Source of the DNA: Bacteroidota bacterium
Lineage (GTDB): Bacteria > Bacteroidota > Bacteroidia > Cytophagales > Cyclobacteriaceae
Length of the DNA: 19,925 nt
Direction: 5' to 3'
NCBI GenBank assembly: GCA_003242315.1
Contig: QGUY01000042.1
Coordinates: 1 to 19,925, forward strand
Within the stretch, counting starts at the first letter, position 1; every line of letters starts with the position of its first letter. The notes under the pieces were generated by a model. The model was not told the DNA's origin. It did no database searches and worked only from the letters and a program-made list of their open reading frames with translations. This document shows, in pieces, positions 7,103-14,052 of this stretch. The translations under genes and the position numbers were made by a program.

Positions 7103-9742
7103 ATGGCAGAAGAGAAATTGATCAGGTTAAGTCAGGCAGCCAGAAAGCTCAACGTTGGACATAACACCATACTTGATTTTCTGGAAAAGAAGGGATTCCA
7201 GGTTGAGAATAACCCTAATGCTAAACTTACGCCTGAACAATTCAGTCTGCTGTCGAAGGAGTTTGCTGCGTCAGCAACAGAAAAGCGGGAAGCATCCGGC
7301 CTCACCATAGGAACCAAGCACACGGACAACGTTGTCATCGAAACCGAGCCAGAATTGCCCAAGAAGCGCCTCGAAGAAGAGGAGAGCATCATGATCAAGA
7401 ATCTCGGCTCGAAGGATGTTGTGGTCCCTAAGGAGGAGCCGAAGCCCGAAAAGATTGAGCGCGGCAAGCCAAAGTTGGAGGGCATCAAGGTCCTCGGTAA
7501 GATCGATCTGGACGCGAAGGACGAAAAAAAGGCGGAACCCGCTGAAAAACCTGCTGCCAAGGAAGCGGAGCCCAAGCCTGCACCTGCTGAAGAAAAGCCT
7601 GAACAGGAGCTCATCAAGGCCCGTGCTGACAAGCTGCAGGGACTCAAGGTGGTGGATCGTATCGAACTTCCCGCCGAAAAGGAAAAGAGGAAAGATCAGC
7701 CGGTCGCGTCATCTGACACCAGCAAGGAAGATCGGAAAGGCAAGCGCCCGCGTAAGCGTATTCCCGCGTCCGGCGATGCCGCCGCACGTGGACAGAAGCC
7801 GATGCGTGGCGCGAAGCCACAGCGATTCCAGAAGGAAGAACCCTCTGAAAAGGAAATTCAGGACCAGATTCGTGCTACGCTGGCAAAGCTGAGCACGGGT
7901 GGAAAGAAAGTCTCCGGTGCAAAATACAGACGTGAGAAACGTCAGGCACTTTCCGATGCCCAGGAGGAAAAGATGCTCCAGGAACAGGAAGCATCAAAAA
8001 CACTCAAGGTCACAGAGTTTATCTCTGCGAATGACCTCGCCTCTCTCATGAACGTGTCGGTAAATGAAGTGATATCGACCTGCCTTAGCCTGGGCATGTT
8101 CGTGTCAATCAACCAACGTCTTGACGCTGAAGCCATCACCGTAATTGCCGACGAGTTTGGTTATGATGTTCAGTTTACAAGTGCGGAGGAAGAACTCGAT
8201 GTTATCGAGGACGACGGCCTCGAAGATACCGAACCGCGCGCACCGATCGTGACCATCATGGGTCACGTCGACCACGGTAAGACTTCATTGCTCGACTACA
8301 TCCGAAACACAAAAGTTACAGCCCAGGAAGCGGGCGGGATTACACAGCACATCGGTGCCTATGATGTTGTGACCAAGAGCGGTCACAAGATCGCGTTCCT
8401 CGACACGCCGGGTCACGAAGCGTTTACGGCCATGCGTGCGCGGGGTGCAAAGATCACCGACGTTGCCATTATCGTGGTAGCCGCGGATGACGACGTGATG
8501 CCACAAACGAAGGAAGCCATCAACCACGCGCAGGTTGCGGGGGTGCCCATTGTTATTGCCATCAACAAGATTGACAAGCCGGGCGCCAATCCCGATAAGA
8601 TTCGCGAATCCCTGTCTCAAATCAATATTCTCGTGGAAGAATGGGGCGGTAAATACCAGTGCCAGGAAATTTCCGCGAAGACGGGACAGGGTGTGGATGA
8701 GTTGCTTGAAAAAGTATTGCTCGAAGCAGAACTGCTTAACCTCAGAGCTAATCCCGAAAAGAGGGCTTCCGGAAGCGTCATCGAAGCATCTCTCGACAAG
8801 GGCCGCGGTTATGTGGCAACGGTGATGGTTCAAAATGGTACGCTTCGCGTCGGCGACATCCTCCTGGCGGGATCACACTATGGTCGTGTCAAGGCCATGT
8901 TCGACGATACCGGTAAACGGATTACATCTGCAGGGCCATCGACACCTGTACTCGTTTTGGGTCTTGACGGCGCACCGCAGGCGGGTGAGAAGTTCAACGT
9001 CATGGAAACTGACCGCGAGGCGCGTGAAATCGCCACGAAACGCGGACAGATTCTCCGTGAGCAATCCATGCGGACCAAGAAGCACATTACGCTCGATGAA
9101 ATCGGCCGCAGGCTTGCTATCGGCAACTTCAAGCAACTTAACGTAATCGTGAAAGGCGATGTGGACGGTTCGGTCGAAGCCTTGTCCGACTCGCTCCTTA
9201 AACTTTCCACTGACGAAATTCAGATCAACATCATACACCGTGGCGTCGGTCAGATTTCCGAATCCGACGTACTCCTGGCTTCAGCCTCAGACGCCATTAT
9301 CGTCGGCTTCCAGGTACGGCCTTCCGCTGCCGCGAAGAAGATTGCTGAGCAGGAAGAAATCGAAATCCGATTGTACTCCATCATTTACGATGCTATCAAC
9401 GATGTCAAGGACGCCATGGAAGGTATGCTGTCGCCGGAAGTGGAAGAGGTTATCGTTGGAAATGCCGAAGTACGCCAGGTGTTCAGGATTTCAAAAGTAG
9501 GTACCGTCGCTGGTTGTATGGTAACCGACGGTTACATTAAACGTCAGAATCCTATCCGACTGGTCCGCGATGGTATCGTAGTATACGCCGGCAAACTCAA
9601 TTCACTCAAGCGCTTCAAGGACGACGTCTCCGAAGTGAAAGCGGGCTTCGACTGCGGTATCGGTATCGAAAGCGTCAATGACATCCGCGTAGGCGATATC
9701 ATCGAAAGCTACGAACAACGCGAAGTAAAGAGAACCCTTTAG
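7103..9742 (+). CDS. infB: Translation initiation factor IF-2
   Basis: This GTPase brings initiator tRNA to the 30S subunit and promotes subunit joining. It has 879 residues. An N-terminal IF2_N helical domain (about 5-50, RLSQAARKLNVGHNTILDFL) is followed by a charged Lys/Glu/Pro/Ala-rich linker (about 50-270). A second IF2_N-like domain lies near 300-355. The G domain has GHVDHGKT (387-394), DTPGH (434-438) and NKID (488-491). The beta-barrel domain II and the C-terminal fMet-tRNA-binding region follow. The start ATG follows an A-rich stretch without a Shine-Dalgarno sequence. It ends the operon. rbfA, often next in other phyla, is absent. Four bases after the stop codon a repeat block starts that fills the gap to prfA. 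Confidence 0.98.
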   Translation: MAEEKLIRLSQAARKLNVGHNTILDFLEKKGFQVENNPNAKLTPEQFSLLSKEFAASATEKREASGLTIGTKHTDNVVIETEPELPKKRLEEEESIMIKNLGSKDVVVPKEEPKPEKIERGKPKLEGIKVLGKIDLDAKDEKKAEPAEKPAAKEAEPKPAPAEEKPEQELIKARADKLQGLKVVDRIELPAEKEKRKDQPVASSDTSKEDRKGKRPRKRIPASGDAAARGQKPMRGAKPQRFQKEEPSEKEIQDQIRATLAKLSTGGKKVSGAKYRREKRQALSDAQEEKMLQEQEASKTLKVTEFISANDLASLMNVSVNEVISTCLSLGMFVSINQRLDAEAITVIADEFGYDVQFTSAEEELDVIEDDGLEDTEPRAPIVTIMGHVDHGKTSLLDYIRNTKVTAQEAGGITQHIGAYDVVTKSGHKIAFLDTPGHEAFTAMRARGAKITDVAIIVVAADDDVMPQTKEAINHAQVAGVPIVIAINKIDKPGANPDKIRESLSQINILVEEWGGKYQCQEISAKTGQGVDELLEKVLLEAELLNLRANPEKRASGSVIEASLDKGRGYVATVMVQNGTLRVGDILLAGSHYGRVKAMFDDTGKRITSAGPSTPVLVLGLDGAPQAGEKFNVMETDREAREIATKRGQILREQSMRTKKHITLDEIGRRLAIGNFKQLNVIVKGDVDGSVEALSDSLLKLSTDEIQINIIHRGVGQISESDVLLASASDAIIVGFQVRPSAAAKKIAEQEEIEIRLYSIIYDAINDVKDAMEGMLSPEVEEVIVGNAEVRQVFRISKVGTVAGCMVTDGYIKRQNPIRLVRDGIVVYAGKLNSLKRFKDDVSEVKAGFDCGIGIESVNDIRVGDIIESYEQREVKRTL

Positions 9743-9780
9743 AACGTGTTTACGTGCTTGGGTGTTTATGTGTTTACGTT

Positions 9781-9886
9781 GTGCGGTATCCACTTTTAGC
9801 ACTTCGTAGTACATGGATTGCGGGATGCCATGTCTTTGGAGTCGGCAGGACACCAGACCACGTATTAAAGCCCTGGGATATCAGAC
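9781..9886 (+). repeat. Core A of the composite repeat
   Basis: This is the first 106-bp core. It contains a hairpin around 9811-9832 (ACATGG with CCATGT) and a CCAG/CTGG pairing near 9853-9875. It has no convincing open frame. Confidence 0.75.
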
Positions 9887-9940
9887 AACGTAAGCACGTA
9901 AGCACGTGCTTAGGTGTTTATGTGTTTATGTGTTTACGTT

Positions 9941-10046
9941 TGTACGGTACCCACTTTTTGCACTTCGTAGTACATGGATTGCGGATGCCATGTCTTTGGA
10001 ATTGGCAGGACACCAGACCACGTATTAAAGCCCTGGGATATCAGAC
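9941..10046 (+). repeat. Core B of the composite repeat
   Basis: This is the second 106-bp core, about 94% identical to core A. All of its last 40 bases are the same as in core A. The ACATGG/CCATGT hairpin is kept, with a one-base shorter loop. Confidence 0.75.
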
Positions 10047-10081
10047 AACGTAAGCACGTAAGCACCTAAGCACGTAAACAC

Positions 10082-11152
10082 TTACTGTGTCCCCTCTGCC
10101 ATCTTTTCCGCGCTGTCGGCTATTCTCAATTGCTCGATGATCTCGTCGAGATCTCCGTTCATGATAGCAGGAAGGTTGTAAAGGGTAAGCCCGATGCGGT
10201 GGTCGGTGACGCGACTTTGCGGGTAGTTGTATGTGCGTATTTTCTCCGAGCGATCGCCCGAACGAATCATCGACCGTCTCGCAGCGCCCATCTGGCTTTG
10301 CTGTTTCTCTACTTCAATCTCATACAGTTTAGCGCGCAACATCTGCAATGCGCGTTCGCGGTTCGCGTGTTGCGAACGTTCTACCTGGCAGGTAATAACG
10401 ATCCCGCTGGGCTTGTGAGTGAGTTGTACTTTGGTCTCAACCTTGTTGACATTCTGACCTCCTGCGCCGCTGGAGCGCGCGGTTTGAAATTCCAAATCGG
10501 CAGGATTGATCTCAATATCGACATCCTCAACTTCGGGGAGGACAGCTACCGACGCAGCTGACGTATGAACCCTGCCCTGCTGCTCCGTCGCCGGTACACG
10601 CTGAACGCGATGTACACCCGACTCAAACTTCAGGAGGCCGTACGCCCCTTCACCCTCCACACTGCTGATGATCTCCTTGTAGCCGCCTGCAGTGCCCTCG
10701 GTGAGATCGAGAACGGTGAGTTTGAGGCCGTGCTGATCGCAAAAGCGCTGGTACATGCGAAACAAATCGCCGGCAAAGATCGCGGCTTCGTCGCCGCCCG
10801 TTCCGGCCCGGATTTCGAGCAGGGCTCCCTTGTCGTCGTTAGGGTCTTTCGGAACGAGCATTTCTTTCAGCTTTCTCGAGAGTTCTTCGATTTGGGGAGC
10901 TAGGTCGTCCAGTTCCGCCTTGGCGAGTTCGCGCATGTCGGGATCTTTCTCCTTTTCCAGGACTTCCCGCGCCTGTCTCTGATTTTCGACTATGCGGAGG
11001 TACGAGTTGTAAACCGTTACGATTTTTTCGAGATCGCGGTACTCCTTGCTCAGTTGGGAAAACTTCTTCTGGTCCTTGATAAGATCAGGCTGCGCCAGCA
11101 ACTGCCCCACTTCCTCAAAGCGATGTTTAATATCTTCAAGCCTTTCGACCAT
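10082..11152 (-). CDS. prfA: Peptide chain release factor 1 (RF1)
   Basis: RF1 reads UAA and UAG stop codons and triggers peptide release. The 356 residues fit the family. The N-terminal helical domain is followed by EIRAGTGGDEAAIFAGDL and then RVPATEQQGRVHTS, whose PAT is the RF1 codon-recognition tripeptide (RF2 would have SPF). SSGAGGQNVNKVETKVQLTH carries the catalytic GGQ, whose Gln is the usual methylation target. The gene ends exactly against the composite repeat and is convergent with infB. A perfect -7 element lies about 20 bases upstream of the ATG. prmC (the RF1 methyltransferase gene) is not adjacent. Confidence 0.98.
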   Translation of the reverse strand: MVERLEDIKHRFEEVGQLLAQPDLIKDQKKFSQLSKEYRDLEKIVTVYNSYLRIVENQRQAREVLEKEKDPDMRELAKAELDDLAPQIEELSRKLKEMLVPKDPNDDKGALLEIRAGTGGDEAAIFAGDLFRMYQRFCDQHGLKLTVLDLTEGTAGGYKEIISSVEGEGAYGLLKFESGVHRVQRVPATEQQGRVHTSAASVAVLPEVEDVDIEINPADLEFQTARSSGAGGQNVNKVETKVQLTHKPSGIVITCQVERSQHANRERALQMLRAKLYEIEVEKQQSQMGAARRSMIRSGDRSEKIRTYNYPQSRVTDHRIGLTLYNLPAIMNGDLDEIIEQLRIADSAEKMAEGTQ

Positions 11153-11171
11153 ACAATGCGGAATCAGGGCC

Positions 11172-11179
11172 CAAATCTA
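11172..11179 (-). promoter_or_regulatory. -7 promoter element for prfA
   Basis: TAGATTTG on the minus strand is a perfect TAnnTTTG match, giving a leader of roughly 15 bases. No clear -33 TTTG is seen at the expected distance. Confidence 0.45.
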
Positions 11180-11194
11180 GTGAAATGCACCCTA

Positions 11195-11223
11195 TTGAGA
11201 TTGTCCTTCCACCCCTAACTTTG
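11195..11223 (+). promoter_or_regulatory. Bacteroidota-type promoter immediately before the lipoprotein gene
   Basis: TTG at 11195-11197 and a perfect -7 element TAACTTTG at 11216-11223 are 18 bases apart. The ATG at 11228 is only four bases beyond the element, so the transcript may start at or next to the start codon. Confidence 0.5.
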
Positions 11224-11227
11224 TCGC

Positions 11228-11701
11228 ATGAGATACATCGCAGTTCTACTCCTCCTTCTTGCATGCGCGTCGTGTGGCGGTTCACTGTCCAGTGACGAGC
11301 GGAAGCGCCTTCAGCAAGAAAGCCGGAAACAAGAAATCAAGCGGGTGACCGAAGCGGAGATAGCGGAAGCAGCCCTGAACAAAGGCCGGACTGTAACGGA
11401 GGTAGCTAAGGAGTTCCGCGACGATATCAGCAAACTGGATTCACTCGGACGGGCGCGTGGCGCGAAGATACGTTGGCGGGTGCCGGGGGCATCCAACGCG
11501 CTGGATGTAGAGCAGCAAATCATAGATGCTTATGTGATGAATCCTACAGCAGACCTCCCGGACAATGTCCAGAATCTGGGTTCAGATTCCATACTGTACT
11601 CCCGACCAGAAGTTTCTGTACTACCGGATGGCGCGGTGGCTGTCGAGGGCGTCTGGAGTGTACGCTTGTCCAGGAAGGACCTGATCCTTGAGATGGAATA
11701 G
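11228..11701 (+). CDS. Small lipoprotein of unknown function
   Basis: The protein has 157 residues. The N-terminus MRYIAVLLLLLACASCGG is a lipoprotein signal. LLAC gives Cys13 as the likely lipidated residue, with Cys16 as the alternative. A charged helical stretch follows (SSDERKRLQQESRKQEIKRVTEAEIAEAALNKG). The C-terminal half contains IRWRVPGASNALDVEQQIIDAYVM and ends in a strand-rich GAVAVEGVWSVRLSRKDLILEME. The layout faintly recalls the DUF3365-type sensor-like proteins, but I cannot assign it. Its stop lies two bases from the stop of the convergent tag gene. The promoter position suggests a leaderless mRNA. Confidence 0.85.
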   Translation: MRYIAVLLLLLACASCGGSLSSDERKRLQQESRKQEIKRVTEAEIAEAALNKGRTVTEVAKEFRDDISKLDSLGRARGAKIRWRVPGASNALDVEQQIIDAYVMNPTADLPDNVQNLGSDSILYSRPEVSVLPDGAVAVEGVWSVRLSRKDLILEME

Positions 11702-11703
11702 GA

Positions 11704-12282
11704 TCACTTTTTCCCTACCAGTTCGCGATACCGGAAACAAAAGGTCGCGTGATCGTTGATCAGTCCGCATGCCTGAAGGTGGGCATACATGACCGTGCTT
11801 CCGACGAACTTGAATCCTCGTTTGGTGAGGTCTTTACTCAGCGCATCTGATTCTTTCGAAGTGGCTGGTATCTGCTTCATGTCTGTCCACCGGTTCACGA
11901 TGGGCTTGCCGTCGACAAAGCGCCAGATGTAGTTGTCGAAACTTCCGAACTCTTCCTGGATGTCCAGGAATTTCCTGGCATTGTTAACTGCGCTGATAAC
12001 CTTAAGCCGATTTCTCACAATGCCCGGATCCTGGAGGATTTTCTCAATCCTCTTTTCCGTGAATCGCGCGACCTTTTCAGGGTCGAAGTCCGCGAAACAT
12101 TTGCGGTAGCCTTCACGCTTGTTAAGGATTGTAAGCCAGCTCAGGCCAGCCTGGGCGCCTTCGAGAATGAGGAATTCAAAATGCGTGCGGTCGTCGTGAA
12201 CCGGTACGCCCCACTCTTCGTCGTGGTAGCGGATGTAGAGGTCGGTCTTCAGGCACCACGTGCACCGTTTCTTCTCAGCCAT
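11704..12282 (-). CDS. tag: DNA-3-methyladenine glycosylase I
   Basis: This base-excision repair enzyme removes 3-methyladenine from alkylated DNA. The 192 residues follow E. coli Tag closely: RCTWC near the start, YHDEEWGVPVHDD, FLILEGAQAGLSWLTILNKRE (with the pocket Glu), DPGIVRNRLK, SDALSKDLTKRGFKFVGSTVMYAHLQACGLINDH. The four zinc ligands of the family are all present: Cys7, His20, His178 and Cys182. It is convergent with the lipoprotein gene (2-base gap) and divergent from the response regulator gene. No adaptive-response genes such as ada or alkB lie nearby. Confidence 0.96.
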   Translation of the reverse strand: MAEKKRCTWCLKTDLYIRYHDEEWGVPVHDDRTHFEFLILEGAQAGLSWLTILNKREGYRKCFADFDPEKVARFTEKRIEKILQDPGIVRNRLKVISAVNNARKFLDIQEEFGSFDNYIWRFVDGKPIVNRWTDMKQIPATSKESDALSKDLTKRGFKFVGSTVMYAHLQACGLINDHATFCFRYRELVGKK

Positions 12283-12433
12283 ATGATCGGTTGATTGTCG
12301 CCTGCATCCTTGTATTCCACGACGCAGGCCGGTAAGTTAAGCCAAAATTGCATAGATTCACGGTCCGCTGCACGTGCAATTACTTAAGGATTCTTGCTCA
12401 TCTTGAGTACGGCGGTTTCACCGTCAGGGATTC

Positions 12434-13084
12434 ATGAAGAACGCAATTACCGTATACGTCGCCGATGACCACACCCTTTTTCGAAAGGGTATTGTCAGAC
12501 TGTTGTCTGCATTCGAGCGCATCGGTGAAGTGCGCGATGTGGAAAACGGCAAAGAGCTTTGCGCCCTGGTAAAGAGCGAACCTCCTGATGTCGCAATTAT
12601 CGATCTGCAGATGCCCGTGATGGATGGGTTCGAGGCATGTAGCTTCATCCTTTCGCGCTATCCTCAGGTTAAGCTCATCGTGTTGTCTATGCATGACGAT
12701 GAGCGATACATTACGCAACTCCTGCAGATGGGCATCCACGGCTTCCTGCTAAAGACAGCTGATCCCATCGAACTCGAACGCGCCATCTATTCGGTGGTGG
12801 AGAATGACTTTTATCAAAACGAACTCATCAGCTCCGTCCTCAGGCGAAGAATCAAGCGTCGGAAAACACAGTTGCACCACGAAAAGATTGTAGACCTTTC
12901 CGAGCGGGAGAAGGAGATACTCCAACTCATTTGCATGGAGATGACCATCAGGGAAATCGGTACCAAGCTATCGTTGAGCGAGAACACCGTACGGAATCAC
13001 CGGGTGCGGATCATGGAAAAAATCGGCGTCCGCAACACGGTGGGGCTCGTCAAATACGCCATCCAGTCGGGCCTTTTCAGCTGA
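12434..13084 (+). CDS. NarL/FixJ-type response regulator with LuxR DNA-binding domain
   Basis: The protein has 216 residues. An N-terminal receiver domain (about 1-120) keeps the phosphorylation machinery: acidic Asp11/Asp12 (VADDH), phospho-acceptor Asp57 (IIDLQMP), switch Ser85 (VLSMHD) and Lys107 (LLKTAD). After a basic linker (RRRIKRRK) the LuxR helix-turn-helix lies at about 152-212 (LSEREKEILQLI to LSENTVRNHRVRIMEKIG). It should bind DNA when phosphorylated by a histidine kinase, but none is in the window, so it is an orphan here. The 150 bases before it contain a 10-bp palindrome, TGCACGTGCA, at 12369-12378, a possible operator. Its targets are unknown. Confidence 0.94.
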   Translation: MKNAITVYVADDHTLFRKGIVRLLSAFERIGEVRDVENGKELCALVKSEPPDVAIIDLQMPVMDGFEACSFILSRYPQVKLIVLSMHDDERYITQLLQMGIHGFLLKTADPIELERAIYSVVENDFYQNELISSVLRRRIKRRKTQLHHEKIVDLSEREKEILQLICMEMTIREIGTKLSLSENTVRNHRVRIMEKIGVRNTVGLVKYAIQSGLFS

Positions 13085-13096
13085 TCCGGCCAAGTT

Positions 13097-13135
13097 CCCC
13101 AATAGTAAAAAAGTACTAATTGAATAGGGGTTTTT
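13097..13135 (+). terminator. Possible terminator after the response regulator gene
   Basis: CCCC (13097-13100) pairs with GGGG (13127-13130), followed directly by five T. Inside, TAGTA pairs with TACTA around an A-rich loop. The stem is interrupted, so this is a weak call. Confidence 0.35.
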
Positions 13136-13254
13136 AACTATTTGTGGATTTGTGAAACGGCCAAATTCACGCAGAATCGCAGTTTTTATTACAAGGTCAG
13201 CCGGGGTAGGGAAAAAAGCGCCCCAGTCAAATTTTCATTATCCCCATATTGCGG

Positions 13255-13280
13255 GCGTCCGGGTGTTAATGCCCGGGCGT
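13255..13280 (+). promoter_or_regulatory. Leader hairpin before the receiver-like gene
   Basis: A 10-pair stem (GCGTCCGGGT with GCCCGGGCGT, including three G-T wobbles) closes a six-base loop, GTTAAT. It ends 11 bases before the ATG at 13292. It has no T tract, so it is more likely a leader structure than a terminator. Confidence 0.45.
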
Positions 13281-13291
13281 GACTGGTTACT

Positions 13292-13702
13292 ATGAAAATC
13301 CTGGTGGTTCACAGGCAGAGGGAGATTGCTAACCAAATCCGAACGGTACTGCAATCCGTTGGCTCCATAATACGATACTCCTCTTCGGGGCTGGATGGGC
13401 TCCTGGCTGCCCGAATTGAGACTTTTGACCTTATTATCTGCGGTACAGACCTGCCTGTGATCACCGGATTTGAGATGATTCGGTCATTGCGAACCAACTC
13501 TGTGAACAAGAACACGCCGGTGGTATTTGTTGCAGAGGAGCTTACCAAGGAAATGGAGTCTCTCGGTGTAGCCTTGCAGGCAAGCGACATGCTTACCACG
13601 GCTGATGTGGAAACCAAGCTTGCGACTATTGTCCGCGAAGTACGCGCGGCACCCGATAATCGTTGGGAGGATTTGTTGACAAAAGAGCGTGTTATGAATT
13701 AA
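13292..13702 (+). CDS. Stand-alone degenerate receiver (pseudo-receiver) protein
   Basis: The 136 residues have the receiver fold pattern: MKILVV, then helix 1, FDLIIC, LPVITGFEMIRSLR, TPVVFVAEEL, ASDML. The residues needed for phosphorylation are replaced. The acidic pair after strand 1 is His7-Arg8, the phospho-acceptor position is Gly51, the switch Thr/Ser is Val80, and the conserved Lys-Pro is Thr103-Ala104. The fold marker TGFEMIRSLR and the hydrophobic core remain, so the gene is not simply decaying. It lacks an output domain and ends in a short tail. It could act through protein contacts or bind a ligand; its partner is unknown. The adjacent true response regulator 207 bases upstream is a candidate partner. 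Confidence 0.85.
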   Translation: MKILVVHRQREIANQIRTVLQSVGSIIRYSSSGLDGLLAARIETFDLIICGTDLPVITGFEMIRSLRTNSVNKNTPVVFVAEELTKEMESLGVALQASDMLTTADVETKLATIVREVRAAPDNRWEDLLTKERVMN

Positions 13703-13733
13703 ACCCTCTCAAATAGCTATCGTTATAGCTAAT

Positions 13734-13790
13734 AACTTACTCGAAAAGCGCTGCATACCTATCCCGTTATGCGGCGCTTTCGAATAAGTT
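13734..13790. repeat. Long imperfect hairpin downstream of the receiver-like gene
   Basis: The left arm (13734-13757) and right arm (13768-13790) are complementary over about 23 bases, with one bulged A, one C-A mismatch and one T-G wobble, around a 10-base loop. There is no T run after it. It may work as a two-way terminator or be a small mobile palindromic element. Confidence 0.65.
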
Positions 13791-13793
13791 TAC

Positions 13794-13801
13794 TAACTTT
13801 G
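13794..13801 (+). promoter_or_regulatory. -7 promoter element before the small membrane ORF
   Basis: TAACTTTG matches TAnnTTTG perfectly, 53 bases before the ATG at 13854. The -33 region is poor and falls in the right arm of the hairpin. Confidence 0.35.
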
Positions 13802-13853
13802 AATCGGAGATTTTTTGTTCAGTACCCAATTTTTTTAGCTAATAGCCGATCTG

Positions 13854-14039
13854 ATGACCTCCAAAGCATTGCGTCAATTGCGTTTGCAAGCGTCTGGAAG
13901 CCTTCGCTGGATTTGTTGTGTTGTTTTACTCATCCTGATGTTGTTGAGATTCTGGGGACCTTTGAATTACTCATCCGAACCCGACTTCGGTGAACAGGCG
14001 TTGCGGACAGAGCGACTGCCGTACTATGGGGTTCCCTGA
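13854..14039 (+). CDS. Possible small single-pass membrane protein
   Basis: This 61-residue frame has a basic N-terminus (MTSKALRQLRLQASGSLR), one strong hydrophobic segment (WICCVVLLILMLLRFWG, about 19-35) and a short polar tail rich in acidic and Arg residues, ending in YYGVP. The positive-inside rule puts the N-terminus in the cytoplasm. A perfect -7 element lies upstream, and the frame ends 13 bases before the convergent rluD gene. I know no homologue. A 74-codon frame at 13769-13993 competes, but it starts inside the hairpin and has no such organised segment. Confidence 0.45.
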   Translation: MTSKALRQLRLQASGSLRWICCVVLLILMLLRFWGPLNYSSEPDFGEQALRTERLPYYGVP

Positions 14040-14052
14040 TTTTTCCGGTTGC

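Larger units (their letters stand above)
9746..10081 (+). repeat. Composite repeat filling the infB/prfA gap: two 106-bp cores framed by inverted octamer arrays
   Basis: The 339-base gap between the convergent infB and prfA holds no gene. Its order is: left octamer array (9746-9780), core A (9781-9886), short right array (9887-9905), left array (9906-9940), core B (9941-10046), right array (10047-10081). The octamer is GTG(T/C)TTA(C/T) on the left and its complement, GTAAGCAC-like, on the right. The cores are identical apart from five substitutions and two single-base indels, and the unit period is 160 bp. The outermost arrays are 35 bases each and pair end to end, with 31 Watson-Crick and 4 G-U pairs in plus-strand RNA. 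The last base touches the prfA stop codon. I do not recognise the family; it looks like a non-autonomous intergenic element. Confidence 0.85.

Noticed and set aside
9840..9890. tRNA-like stretch in the repeat core (TGGAATTGGCAGGACACC resembles a tRNA-Leu D arm)
   Set aside because: There is no T-loop consensus (GTTCRA), no acceptor stem and no anticodon arm in the right place. Chance or very distant resemblance.
9754..10053. A 99-codon open frame through the repeat block
   Set aside because: Its start and most of its codons are octamer and core repeat sequence. The translation repeats with the DNA and has no independent features.
9746..10081. CRISPR array
   Set aside because: The repeats are 8-bp direct tandems without spacers, and the 106-bp cores are not spacer-like. 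No cas genes are nearby.
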